IMG/VR virus record: IMGVR_UViG_3300042453_004296
Location: 1 to 64,000 of that record
Source: a virus
DNA length: 64,000 bases
Reading direction: 5' to 3' (one strand)
Shown: piece by piece, positions 8,272-16,749 of the stretch
Numbering within the stretch: position 1 is the stretch's first letter
How the letters are laid out: each line of letters begins with the position of its first letter
Program-made: the position numbers and the translations under genes
The notes under the pieces: model-generated
What the model saw: only the letters and a program-made list of their open reading frames with translations
What the model was told of the DNA's origin: nothing
Database searches by the model: none

Positions 8272-10155
8272 TTATTCTCGTATTTGTGATTCATCTAATA
8301 GCGAAGAATCATTCTTTTTTAATGAGATTTTTTTATCTAAAGATTCAATAAGTGATTTATTTTTTAGCATAGTTTCTAATGCTAACGGTGAACCGCCTTT
8401 AAAGTTGTTTTTTAACGACTTATCTTCACCACTATTGTCACCTTTCTTCATACCTACACTACCTAATCTGTCTTTACCCAATGCATTATCTTGAGTGCCA
8501 ATATTAGATGCTTTTTCCTCAGGACGACCTAATTTTAAATCCTCATCATATCCATCAGGTAAACTGTTGTAGCGACCTGCTCCATATAATGCTGCTAAGT
8601 CGTGAGGTGTACCGTATGACTTACCTGATTCTAATGGGTCATTACCTTCGTTTTCGATTTGTTTTAGTCTGAAGGTACGTTTTTGGTCTTCAGCAATCAA
8701 ATCACGGTATTCATCATATTGGTCTTGGCTCAAGTGGAATATGTTATCATAAATCCAATCAGTAGGTAATAATTTAGTTTCCATCATTTGGCGAGCTAAA
8801 TCTACTTTTTCTTTCATCAATGCTATTCTCTCTTGATCATAAATGATAGAAGGAGTAGTTAATGATAATTCGAAATTGGTTAACGATTCGTTCTTATATC
8901 CTTGAGTATATAAATGTACTAAAGCTATCTTGTATAGTTCTGATAGTATAATACGTTGGATGCGATCAATTGTGCGGGCAAAACGAATATCTTCGGCTGC
9001 TAATGTTGCTTTACCAGTTAAATCTTTTTCATAACCCATGAATGCTTTAGGTACTTTTAAAGCAGCAAATAATTTATCTCTTAAATAAACTACGTCTTCA
9101 ATTGCTGTATAATCCATACCTTTAGTAGGTTCAATTTTAGTAGCACTATCATTACCTCTAACCGGTATATAGAAATCTTCTAAAATATTTTGTTGGTTAT
9201 ACTTCATGTTATATTCACCAGTTTGAGGGTCAATAAATGGAGTTTTCTTCATTGTATTGATAGTCTTCTGCATGAAGTTTTCTACTTCATTTGGTGGAAT
9301 AGAACCAACGTTGATATAGAAAATACGTTTTTCTGGGGCGCGAACAATACGATGGATTAGCATTGCGTCTTCCATCAAGATATACTGCTTGTATAATTTA
9401 CGAGCAGGTTCTAAATATGATCTTCCATATGGTAAATAATTCACATCAGTAATTAATCTGAAGTGGGCCATCTCATAGTTATCAAAGTATATTCGGCTAT
9501 CATCTTTTTTAGATGATTGGGTACTTTGGCCTCCAATTCCATAATAACCTGATCCACCAGCATATCCATCTGGTGAGAATGCGAATCTTATTTCAGCTGG
9601 TTTCTTTATATCATAGTTTTCTTGTCTTTCGATATGATATGCAGTGTATGGTATAACATTATATACGCCAAATTTTTCTGCTATTTCTAATTTTAAGAAA
9701 AAGTCACCATACTTACACATTTGACGGATCCAAGACCATAAATTAAACTCAATGTTTAATACATCATAGAATAAGTTGTATAATATTTTTTGTATATCTT
9801 CGTCGCTACTTTTAATTTGAAGTACCTCACCCATATCGTTCTTGAGAGTACATTCGTCTGCGATTATATCCAAAGCAGATGCGATAATAGCATCAGTATC
9901 CATCGCATCGTAGTCAGAGTAAATTTGAGTGCGTAAGTACTTCCAGTTAATATTTAATTGGGCGCCAAATAAAGATGTACTGTTGCTTGAGTAGATACGA
10001 TTGTATCTATCTATAAGAGAATTTGTTTGGTATTCTCCGGTCATTTGGATGCTGTTAACATCCATTACCTTTAATTCATTTCCTCCAGCATTTCTGATTA
10101 TTACATCAGTTGCAAATAATCGCTGCAGACGTGAAAATATACTAGTATCGGCCAT
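8272..10155 (-). CDS. Portal vertex protein, T4 gp20-like
   Basis: This 627-residue protein has the size and position of T4-type portal proteins. Recognisable segments include the N-terminal WKYLRTQIYSDYDAMDTDAI, the SYLEPARKLYKQ region, the stem-associated LIHRIVRAPEKRIFYINVG (about 260-280), and the LTGKATLAAEDIRFARTIDR region. The portal forms the dodecameric DNA channel and nucleates prohead assembly. It follows the terminase gene directly; in T4 the tail sheath and tube genes lie between these two, and they are absent here. A late-type motif lies 20 bases upstream, inside the terminase stop region. Confidence 0.93.
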   Translation of the reverse strand: MADTSIFSRLQRLFATDVIIRNAGGNELKVMDVNSIQMTGEYQTNSLIDRYNRIYSSNSTSLFGAQLNINWKYLRTQIYSDYDAMDTDAIIASALDIIADECTLKNDMGEVLQIKSSDEDIQKILYNLFYDVLNIEFNLWSWIRQMCKYGDFFLKLEIAEKFGVYNVIPYTAYHIERQENYDIKKPAEIRFAFSPDGYAGGSGYYGIGGQSTQSSKKDDSRIYFDNYEMAHFRLITDVNYLPYGRSYLEPARKLYKQYILMEDAMLIHRIVRAPEKRIFYINVGSIPPNEVENFMQKTINTMKKTPFIDPQTGEYNMKYNQQNILEDFYIPVRGNDSATKIEPTKGMDYTAIEDVVYLRDKLFAALKVPKAFMGYEKDLTGKATLAAEDIRFARTIDRIQRIILSELYKIALVHLYTQGYKNESLTNFELSLTTPSIIYDQERIALMKEKVDLARQMMETKLLPTDWIYDNIFHLSQDQYDEYRDLIAEDQKRTFRLKQIENEGNDPLESGKSYGTPHDLAALYGAGRYNSLPDGYDEDLKLGRPEEKASNIGTQDNALGKDRLGSVGMKKGDNSGEDKSLKNNFKGGSPLALETMLKNKSLIESLDKKISLKKNDSSLLDESQIRE

Positions 10156-10175
10156 TTATTATGTTAAATTATATC

Positions 10176-10185
10176 AATAAATATT
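10176..10185 (-). promoter_or_regulatory. Putative late promoter for the portal gene
   Basis: The minus strand reads AATATTTATT about 20 bases upstream of the portal ATG, overlapping the terminase stop codon. The final A of the consensus is replaced by T. Confidence 0.4.
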
Positions 10186-11755
10186 ATAGTAACCAGCTAA
10201 TGTCCTCAGCTCCGTGACCATAGTTTATTTGATATGGGTTATTATATGTATTGGGGTTATATGCCCCTTGAAAATTCGGTCTTGTATTAGCTATATTTGA
10301 AAGCATAGCACGAGCTAAATCAACTCCTTGTGATTTAAATTTAAGAGCAGTGTCTCTTACATACATTGCTGTTCCAAAACTCATAACTAAGTCGTCATTA
10401 TATCCTGATTGTGCTTCTGCTTTACCATTTTTCCAAATAAACACTTTCATTTCTTCAACTAAACGTTTAGATTGTATAATAACACTTTTATCACCAACGT
10501 ATTCTCTAAACTTATTAATAACTAGTGGTCTGGTTCTTAAATTCATTGTAAATCCAGGTACTAGTTTTGATGGATCATCTAGTTTATCTAAATAAGACTC
10601 AGCATTTATAGCTTCAGTTTTAGGAGAATAATATAAGTTTCTATATCCTCTTTCTTGAATTGCATCTAAAGTTGCCCATCCAATATTATTATTTTCAACA
10701 ACTAACAATGCTTCATTGTATTCGGTTGATATTGCTACTAACAAGTAACCAAATTCTTTTGGTGATAATTGTCCTTTATATTCACCTACTTGGGTATTAG
10801 TATCAATATCTATAATATGGAATGCGGAATGGTCTTTACTATCCCCTCGAGCAACGTCAGCCACAACCATATAACTACGAGTATAATCGGCTGGTTCCCA
10901 TATCCATAGGTTACGATCTGCTCCTCGTCTTTCCAAGGGATCTTTAACATATGTTTGAGTAATAAATTCAAGATACTCAGGGTAAAATACAACATCACCT
11001 GAGGTGTTAAAGTCGCAATCACATTCTTGTGCCGCCATTCTAGGGTCACCTAGCAATTCATCTTGTCTTTTTCTCCAGGTTTCATCTCGTTCAGGGTGAA
11101 CATACCATGGTAATTTAATAGGCAAAAATTGGTTTTCACCTGCTTCTGCTTTAACCCACGTTTGGTGAAACCAGTTACCTGTACCGTATGGGGTAGATAA
11201 TACAATTGCTCCTCCTCCGGTGGCTAATGTTTGTTGAGCAGATGCCCAAATTTCACCAATACCATCAATGAATGCGGCCTCATCTATGATTAACAAAGAA
11301 ACAGCTTCGGATCGACCTGCATCGCCTGCTGCTGATACTGCTTTAACTTGAGAGCCATTACTTAGTCGTAATGTTAATTTATTATTTTCTTCAGCGTTTA
11401 TTCTTAACCAGGAAGGTAGGTTTTCATACATGAATTTAACTTTCGTTACCATGTTTTTAGCTGTCTCCTGCTTAGTTGCGATACATAAGATATTTTTATC
11501 TTTATGGAATAACATTAACCATAAAGAATAACCTGCTACTAGAGTTGAGATACCTAGCTGTCTAGATTTAAGTATTATATCATATGGATTATCTCTCCAT
11601 AAGTGTAATACTTTTTCTTGGAACGGGTATAGGTTAAAAATAATTCGGCCACGTTGTGGGTGTTGAATGTGGCAGTATTTCTTCATGAAGTGTGCCGGGT
11701 CTTGAGCGCACTTAAGATATTCCTCTCGGATTATTTGTTTTAAATCTTGGGACAT
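10184..11755 (-). CDS. Terminase large subunit, T4 gp17-like
   Basis: This 523-residue packaging motor has an N-terminal ATPase and a C-terminal RNase H-like nuclease. The ATPase has a Walker A-like SRQLGIST (64-71) and Walker B LLIIDEAAF (154-162). The nuclease has the acidic VVADVARGD (Asp300 first ligand), LVVENNNIG (second ligand, about 357) and YNDDLVMSFG (third, about 455). The first 16 residues (MSQDLKQIIREEYLKC) unexpectedly resemble the prohead-targeting helix shared by the internal proteins, though terminase is not a core protein. The length matches the family. Confidence 0.95.
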   Translation of the reverse strand: MSQDLKQIIREEYLKCAQDPAHFMKKYCHIQHPQRGRIIFNLYPFQEKVLHLWRDNPYDIILKSRQLGISTLVAGYSLWLMLFHKDKNILCIATKQETAKNMVTKVKFMYENLPSWLRINAEENNKLTLRLSNGSQVKAVSAAGDAGRSEAVSLLIIDEAAFIDGIGEIWASAQQTLATGGGAIVLSTPYGTGNWFHQTWVKAEAGENQFLPIKLPWYVHPERDETWRKRQDELLGDPRMAAQECDCDFNTSGDVVFYPEYLEFITQTYVKDPLERRGADRNLWIWEPADYTRSYMVVADVARGDSKDHSAFHIIDIDTNTQVGEYKGQLSPKEFGYLLVAISTEYNEALLVVENNNIGWATLDAIQERGYRNLYYSPKTEAINAESYLDKLDDPSKLVPGFTMNLRTRPLVINKFREYVGDKSVIIQSKRLVEEMKVFIWKNGKAEAQSGYNDDLVMSFGTAMYVRDTALKFKSQGVDLARAMLSNIANTRPNFQGAYNPNTYNNPYQINYGHGAEDISWLL

Positions 11756-11769
11756 AACCTTTTATTATA

Positions 11770-11961
11770 TTACCCTACAGTAATGCTACCACCACTTTGT
11801 AATTTTTTCTCAGCATCTATTTTAGCTTGAGTATTCAATGTGTTATAATCTGGGTCTTTTTTCATGTCATCTACTGCTTTTTTACCAGCATAAGTCCCAG
11901 CTTCACCTAATATTTCGGTGATATTTTCTTCAATGAATTTTTTTAGTTCAGATCGTTTCAT
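11770..11961 (-). CDS. Tiny internal protein candidate with targeting N-terminus
   Basis: The 63-residue product begins MKRSELKKFIEENITEILGEAG: an amphipathic helix with FIEE and ILGE/A sites. Cleavage at ILGE would leave about 43 basic residues starting AGTYAGKKAVDDMKK. It is a minimal example of the shared N-terminal module. A late motif lies 13 bases upstream, and the terminase gene follows. Confidence 0.7.
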   Translation of the reverse strand: MKRSELKKFIEENITEILGEAGTYAGKKAVDDMKKDPDYNTLNTQAKIDAEKKLQSGGSITVG

Positions 11962-11974
11962 ATATAGGTTTTGG

Positions 11975-11983
11975 TATAAATAT
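11975..11983 (-). promoter_or_regulatory. Putative late promoter upstream of the terminase unit
   Basis: The minus strand reads GATATTTATACC, 13 bases before the ATG at 11961. It overlaps the stop of the kinase gene. Confidence 0.6.
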
Positions 11984-12513
11984 CAAAGACCCATGTAAGA
12001 TTTGATCTGCTCAATTCTTTGCTCTGTTGTACCTGATATGATGCCTATGCTTTTGATATGGTGTAGGTTTTCAAATATAGTATTTTTAATAGCCATATCA
12101 ATTAAATTACGATAATCAGCATCTGTTTCTCTAACACCATTATCCTCAATATCTACACCAGCAGGTGATACATAAAATATATAATCATAATCCCAGATGA
12201 ATGGAGCAGCATATTTAGTAAATGCTACTTTATCTTCATCATGGATTGATTGAGCACATTTAGCAAATGAAATAACATCAATAACTGTTCTATCAGTAAT
12301 AACATTTTCTCTCATTAATTCAGAACAACGTTCAGCTAAAAATATTGTTTGTCCCTTTAATGTACTGTCTGTATTTAATGGAATACCTAAATCACGTAAG
12401 TATTTACTACGTTCAGTAGCAAAAAAATAATCCTTAAATTCAGGTAATTCTTTTAAAGCATTTACTAATGTAGATTTACCTACACTCATTGTCCCACAAA
12501 ATCCTATCTTCAT
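11983..12513 (-). CDS. NadR/thymidylate-kinase-like P-loop kinase
   Basis: This 176-residue protein has an N-terminal Walker A loop (GTMSVGKST, residues 7-15), a kinase-like FFATERSKYLRDLG segment, and a lid-like region TDRTVIDVISFAKC. It fits the AAA_28/NadR-type nucleoside or nicotinamide-riboside kinase family that many large phages carry. The substrate cannot be read from sequence; deoxynucleotide or NAD salvage are both possible. The gene overlaps the glycosyltransferase start by 4 bases. Confidence 0.75.
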   Translation of the reverse strand: MKIGFCGTMSVGKSTLVNALKELPEFKDYFFATERSKYLRDLGIPLNTDSTLKGQTIFLAERCSELMRENVITDRTVIDVISFAKCAQSIHDEDKVAFTKYAAPFIWDYDYIFYVSPAGVDIEDNGVRETDADYRNLIDMAIKNTIFENLHHIKSIGIISGTTEQRIEQIKSYMGL

Positions 12514-13064
12514 AATACTATCTTTTTTTCGTGTCCTACTATAATTGTAGGATCAATATACGACTTATATCCTCTCTGCCTAGCTTTTTCTTGGAAAGTA
12601 AAATCTTCCCACTGGTCAGGGTCAATAGGTTCAAATGGATCTATTATATAATCAAATACTTCACGTTTAACTAGCATGAAACCCATTCCATTTGCTTTTA
12701 CTTCAATTAAATCTGTTTGACTTTCAATATCATTAACAGTTAATGTTCGACCATCTAATCCACAGCAAGCAAATATATCTGGTGTTTTTTTGTATATTCC
12801 TGAAACTATAGGTAGGTTATGGTTTACTAGTTTTTCAAGCATTTGAAAATTGAATACTTGATCACTATCAATCCACATATAGTGGGTTGGTCTTAGCATT
12901 TTAGCTCGGTCAAGTAATGCTTGTCTGTTGTAGAATATATTTGGAACATATCCAGTAATATGAAACCAATCCCATTCTTTAGGGATTGATTTCAATGTAC
13001 TTATCCAACTATTTAGAAATTTTTCTGAGAACTCCCGTCCTGGGAGGATAAAACCTATTTTCAT
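12510..13064 (-). CDS. Small GT-A type glycosyltransferase
   Basis: This 184-residue protein resembles family 2-like glycosyltransferases. It has MKIGFILPGREFS at the N-terminus, RPTHYMWIDSDQVF with the metal-binding DSD (about residues 66-68), and GMGFMLVKREVFDYI followed by DFTFQEKARQRGYKSYIDP, the acceptor-side segment. It is shorter than full cellular enzymes but complete for the core fold. In phages such enzymes modify DNA, virion proteins or host surface sugars; the target is unknown. It is coupled to the kinase gene. Confidence 0.75.
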   Translation of the reverse strand: MKIGFILPGREFSEKFLNSWISTLKSIPKEWDWFHITGYVPNIFYNRQALLDRAKMLRPTHYMWIDSDQVFNFQMLEKLVNHNLPIVSGIYKKTPDIFACCGLDGRTLTVNDIESQTDLIEVKANGMGFMLVKREVFDYIIDPFEPIDPDQWEDFTFQEKARQRGYKSYIDPTIIVGHEKKIVL

Positions 13065-13065
13065 A

Positions 13066-13323
13066 TTAAAATCTTTGTTTTGCTACACCTGACTTGTACC
13101 ATGGTAAGCCATCACCTGATTTTTTAGCTTTCTTCCAGCTGTCTTTAGTGTGTTCAAAACCATTAATAAAATATTCTTCTTTTCCGTCTGGGTGGATTAC
13201 TGCTGGGCCATCCCAATTGTGTAGTTTACCATCTTTCATGTAGCGTACTACTCCATCTTTTGATGTGTACTTTTTAACTTGCAATGTTTCATCTACAACT
13301 AGTGGTTTTACTTCTTTACTCAT
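13066..13323 (-). CDS. MORN-like repeat protein
   Basis: The 85-residue product contains one or two MORN-type units: VRYMKDGKLHNWDGPAVIHP (about residues 26-45) then DGKEEYFINGFEHTKDSW. Short proteins of this kind are common in large phages and may mediate protein contacts. It is preceded by a full host-type promoter (13341-13372), so it is probably expressed early despite lying inside the late region. Confidence 0.6.
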   Translation of the reverse strand: MSKEVKPLVVDETLQVKKYTSKDGVVRYMKDGKLHNWDGPAVIHPDGKEEYFINGFEHTKDSWKKAKKSGDGLPWYKSGVAKQRF

Positions 13324-13340
13324 ATGTTATTAATTTTTTG

Positions 13341-13372
13341 TAAATATACGACTAAAAATTTAAGAAAGCAAA
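13341..13372 (-). promoter_or_regulatory. Host-type promoter (TTTG-N20-TATATTTA)
   Basis: The minus strand carries TTTG (13369-13372), exactly 20 bases, then TATATTTA (13341-13348), with GTCG directly before the TA. It drives the MORN-like gene and probably the kinase and glycosyltransferase genes. Confidence 0.75.
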
Positions 13373-14655
13373 TTTTCAGCTACATAAATTCCTTGTGCTC
13401 CACTAACTGTAATACCACGAGCAGATAAAGCATCTCCCACAAAGTGCACATTAGGATAATCTACTAATGCTAGGTTTTTATAGTCTACTAATGGCTCAGG
13501 GCTTAAGTATTTTACTTCAGGGATGTAAATTCCATAGTCGTTTCTAAATTCAAATATTTTGTTCATTTGGTCAATGAAATCAGTAATATATTTAGCATAT
13601 TCACCCATTGCTTCTTCAAATACTTTTAAATTTGATATTTGGGTAGCTGATACTTTAGTACCTTCAGATGTTAGGCCTGGTGTTCTAGATGGGCTATAGT
13701 ATAATCCTTTATCATCAATTTGTAATTTTTTAACTACATTTCTTGACCATTCAAATGGATTTTCAATGCCTTTAATTTCCATCAAAATACCAAAGTTAGT
13801 CATATCATTACGATATTGTTCACCTTTTTTAGCATGACCATTGTAACTAATATCACCATATGTTTCTTCTACTGCTACATAAGCTGCGTTATTGTTAGTA
13901 CAGAATGAACGTAATGATACATTATTGAATTTTTGGTATAATTTAAAATCATAACTAATATCAATTAGTTTTTGGAAGTATTTTTGTGGTGCTTCAAAAC
14001 GAACTCCAATTTGTACCGATTTAGGTTCTGTTGGTAAGTTATAATTATCTGCTAATTGCTTACCAAAATCAATACCTGATTTGCCTACAGCAAATATAAG
14101 TTTGTCATAATCATAATAGTCTGCTAATTTAGGATCTTCACATACTGTTATTAATTCTTGTTTTTGGAAATTAATATCAATAACTTCAGTTTCCCATTCA
14201 AATCTAACACCTTTATCAACTAAATATGAATACCATGTTTTAGCAATTTCATGTAGATAATTTGAACCAATATGCCATACTGGGAATAAGCGTAATCCAA
14301 AGTATGGTTTAATGAAATCAGGTTCTGCTTGTGGGTCAGAGCAAAATATTTCTTCTGGTTTAGGATGGAAACGTCTAAAGTTACTAATAACTTGGTCCAT
14401 TAACTCCATTGCTTTCTCTTCACCACAATACTTTGATAGTACACCTCCGATAGCAGTGTGGTATGTTAATTTACCATCTGACCATCCACCAGCACCTAGC
14501 ATACCTGTCATTACTTCTTCAGGTAAACGATTATGTGGGTCATTTCCTTTGTCTATAATGGTGATTAACTCACCTGGGTAGCCGTTATCGACTAATTTTG
14601 TTGCAGCATTTATGCCCGCTACACCGGCGCCTATAATTACTATTTTCTTGTTCAT
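13360..14655 (-). CDS. FAD-dependent oxidoreductase
   Basis: This 431-residue flavoprotein begins with a Rossmann dinucleotide-binding motif IGAGVAGINAA (8-18) and an acidic end of beta-2 (TIIDKG). It ends with the FAD-proximal ALVDYPNVHFVGDALSARG and VSGAQGIYVAENLL. This layout resembles uncharacterised FAD-dependent dehydrogenases (COG2509-like). The substrate is unknown. Such a gene is unusual in a phage genome. It has its own host-type promoter whose -7 box ends only four bases before the ATG, so the mRNA may be leaderless. Confidence 0.8.
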   Translation of the reverse strand: MNKKIVIIGAGVAGINAATKLVDNGYPGELITIIDKGNDPHNRLPEEVMTGMLGAGGWSDGKLTYHTAIGGVLSKYCGEEKAMELMDQVISNFRRFHPKPEEIFCSDPQAEPDFIKPYFGLRLFPVWHIGSNYLHEIAKTWYSYLVDKGVRFEWETEVIDINFQKQELITVCEDPKLADYYDYDKLIFAVGKSGIDFGKQLADNYNLPTEPKSVQIGVRFEAPQKYFQKLIDISYDFKLYQKFNNVSLRSFCTNNNAAYVAVEETYGDISYNGHAKKGEQYRNDMTNFGILMEIKGIENPFEWSRNVVKKLQIDDKGLYYSPSRTPGLTSEGTKVSATQISNLKVFEEAMGEYAKYITDFIDQMNKIFEFRNDYGIYIPEVKYLSPEPLVDYKNLALVDYPNVHFVGDALSARGITVSGAQGIYVAENLLS

Positions 14656-14659
14656 GTTG

Positions 14660-14691
14660 TAAATATAATAAGGAAAGCCGTAGCTTCCAAA
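14660..14691 (-). promoter_or_regulatory. Host-type promoter, probably giving leaderless mRNA
   Basis: TTTG (14688-14691), 20 bases, then TATATTTA (14660-14667) on the minus strand. The ATG of the oxidoreductase (14653-14655) starts about 5 bases after the box, close to the expected transcription start. Confidence 0.7.
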
Positions 14692-14753
14692 ATGGAGCCA
14701 CAGCTTCCTAATAATTTGTTATTAAATCGACAGGCTATGAATCTGTCTATAAA

Positions 14754-15758
14754 TTATTTATTTTTTAAATCTGCAGGGTCTATTAAATATAATATATACC
14801 CTGATATTCTGTTTCTTACTTTTGCAAAATCTTTAGTTAACATTTGGGCTCTTCTTAAATAGCTTAGTCGTGTTGATTCTAATTCTTTATATTGGGTTTG
14901 AAGAACAGGTGATGTATTAAATTTAGGGTGTTGTTTTATTTTTTGTATTTGGTCAATAACTTCTTGCTCTTTTTCAGATGGTTGAGAGTATTCTGTTTCT
15001 AGTTTAACAACTAATTTATCTATAGTTCTAAATATCTTTAAAAAATCAGTACCAGTATGAAGGTTATCATCTATAATCAATAATGTTTTTCCTTGAGTTA
15101 TACATTTTACAAAAACATCATATATAGGAGGTAAAGGCTGGTTTGGTAGGTTTGGGTGTAAACCTATGTCATACTTAGTATGAAGTCTTTGGATTATTTT
15201 GGATTGGGTCTCTCCTGATTTTCGGATTGAATATTTTGGGGGTTGCTCAGCTTGTTTATATAAATAACTTATTATGGCTTTTTGTATAGGTTCTGATTCT
15301 TTTCTGAATTGCTCCCAGTCAACAGCATCATCTATATTTTCGTATTTGATTTTGCTTATGTTTATAATGTTTTCATCACTAACATTATATATATTTTTGA
15401 TAGTATCAAGTAATATTTGGTTTAATGCTCCTGTTGATTCTAAAAATCCAATATAGTCTATACTAGGTAATTGAGGTTTAAGAGTTGTAGTGATAAGAGC
15501 CTTTAAATCGTTTTGGTTGATTTTATTATTTGTGTCATATTTTAAAGCATCTTCAGCTGCTTTAGTACCGGGCATTTTAGATGACTCTAAACTATAAAAC
15601 ACATTATAAAAATCAGTTTTTCGTATTCCTCTAATTGTATGAAGTTGTTCACCATCTATTGGGGATGGAGATATATCTATAGCATTTACTATATTATTAG
15701 CATCAAATGTTACTTTAACTCCTTCAACTATATTTTTTAATATACTAATTAGTTTCAT
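14754..15758 (-). CDS. Phosphoribosyltransferase-like protein with putative prohead-targeting N-terminus
   Basis: The ATG at 15758 is preferred over an in-frame upstream TTG because it gives the N-terminus MKLISILKNIVEG, matching the shared targeting peptide (NIVE/G site). The 334-residue protein contains TLLIIDDNLHTGTDF (about residues 225-239), which is the PRPP-binding loop pattern of type I phosphoribosyltransferases (hydrophobic strand, DD, TGT). The N-terminal half is unassigned. A late motif overlaps the start region. If packaged, the enzyme would be injected with the DNA. The PRTase call rests on one motif. Confidence 0.6.
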   Translation of the reverse strand: MKLISILKNIVEGVKVTFDANNIVNAIDISPSPIDGEQLHTIRGIRKTDFYNVFYSLESSKMPGTKAAEDALKYDTNNKINQNDLKALITTTLKPQLPSIDYIGFLESTGALNQILLDTIKNIYNVSDENIINISKIKYENIDDAVDWEQFRKESEPIQKAIISYLYKQAEQPPKYSIRKSGETQSKIIQRLHTKYDIGLHPNLPNQPLPPIYDVFVKCITQGKTLLIIDDNLHTGTDFLKIFRTIDKLVVKLETEYSQPSEKEQEVIDQIQKIKQHPKFNTSPVLQTQYKELESTRLSYLRRAQMLTKDFAKVRNRISGYILYLIDPADLKNK

Positions 15759-15761
15759 ATC

Positions 15762-15770
15762 TATAAATAT
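15762..15770 (-). promoter_or_regulatory. Putative late promoter adjoining the PRTase-like gene
   Basis: The minus strand reads GATATTTATAG with only three bases before the ATG at 15758. It follows directly on the T-run of the upstream terminator. Confidence 0.5.
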
Positions 15771-15796
15771 CAAAAAAGGCTCACTATTGTGAGCCT
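15771..15796 (-). terminator. Rho-independent terminator
   Basis: Stem AGGCTCAC/GTGAGCCT (15777-15796) followed by TTTTTT on the minus strand, just after the gene ending at 15819. Confidence 0.85.
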
Positions 15797-15818
15797 AATT
15801 TAAAATATGTTTTAAAGA

Positions 15819-16718
15819 TTATACTAATCCTGCTTTTTCAAAAATGTCCGGGTCGGTTATTGAAATCCAGTTTGCTTGGATATACTGCTGTTCAGACATA
15901 TCATCCATATATGACATACAGAATCGTCCATAATCATCTCTACTAATATCTTTTCCTTGAGGAAATTCACCCATAAATTTATCTAACATGTCTTCATTTT
16001 CATATGACTTAATCACTTCAAGAACATCATTATATGAGTGACGTTCAGGTGATGCTTTCATAGCTGTGTTTAGATCAAATTCATTTAATTGGTTCTCAAC
16101 TAAGCTTTTTCTTTGATTATATTGAGCTTCGGTAATTACACCTGCCATTTTTTGCATTTTAAGAAATGATTCATTAATAGTAGCTTCTTCACCTTCTTTA
16201 TTTAATACTTTCTTTAGAATAGATCCAGCTACACGTTTTCCTGCTTCTTTAGATCCGTATTCTTTTCCAGCAGCATTAGCTATTTTAGCAAATCCTTTTC
16301 CTTTTTTACCAATGTCAGTTCCTTTTTTAAAACGAGCTTCTTCTAATTCTACTTCAGGAACTATAGCATTTTTCATACTGTCCATTGCATCTCCTTCTTC
16401 AACAGGCTCATCTTTTATTACTTCAGTTTTAGGCTCAGACTTTGAATTAAGTTTATCTAATTGTTTTTTTAATTTAGTTAAACTTTTTTCTAATGCTTTA
16501 ACCTCGCCACTTAATTCTTTCATTTTACCCTTATCAAGCATGTCATGGTATGCTTCATCTAAGCCTTCCATACTCATTTTCTTCTTACGAAGATCAATTG
16601 CTTCTTGAGTTGCAGTCATTTTAGCTTCTAAAGCTGCTTTGTTTCCAGCGTTGTCTATTTCTCTGATGTATTCGTTGATTGATTCACGTATAAGTGAGCG
16701 TAAGTTTTCTACTTTCAT
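15819..16718 (-). CDS. Internal virion/core protein candidate
   Basis: This 299-residue protein starts MKVENLRSLIRESINEYIRE with three I-x-E sites (LIRE, SINE, YIRE). A coiled coil (about 65-100) is followed by a Lys/Gly-rich segment (FKKGTDIGKKGKGFAKIAN) and by SFLKMQKMAGVITEAQYNQR (about 193-212). The last motif resembles the end of the gp22-like scaffold. LVENQLNE provides another cleavage site. The gene sits between its own late motif and a terminator, so it is a single-gene unit. A prohead core role is likely. Confidence 0.7.
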   Translation of the reverse strand: MKVENLRSLIRESINEYIREIDNAGNKAALEAKMTATQEAIDLRKKKMSMEGLDEAYHDMLDKGKMKELSGEVKALEKSLTKLKKQLDKLNSKSEPKTEVIKDEPVEEGDAMDSMKNAIVPEVELEEARFKKGTDIGKKGKGFAKIANAAGKEYGSKEAGKRVAGSILKKVLNKEGEEATINESFLKMQKMAGVITEAQYNQRKSLVENQLNEFDLNTAMKASPERHSYNDVLEVIKSYENEDMLDKFMGEFPQGKDISRDDYGRFCMSYMDDMSEQQYIQANWISITDPDIFEKAGLV

Positions 16719-16733
16719 TGTTTTGTATTTTAT

Positions 16734-16742
16734 TATAAATAT
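16734..16742 (-). promoter_or_regulatory. Putative late promoter
   Basis: ATATTTATA on the minus strand, 15 bases before the ATG at 16718. Confidence 0.6.
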
Positions 16743-16749
16743 GTGTGTT

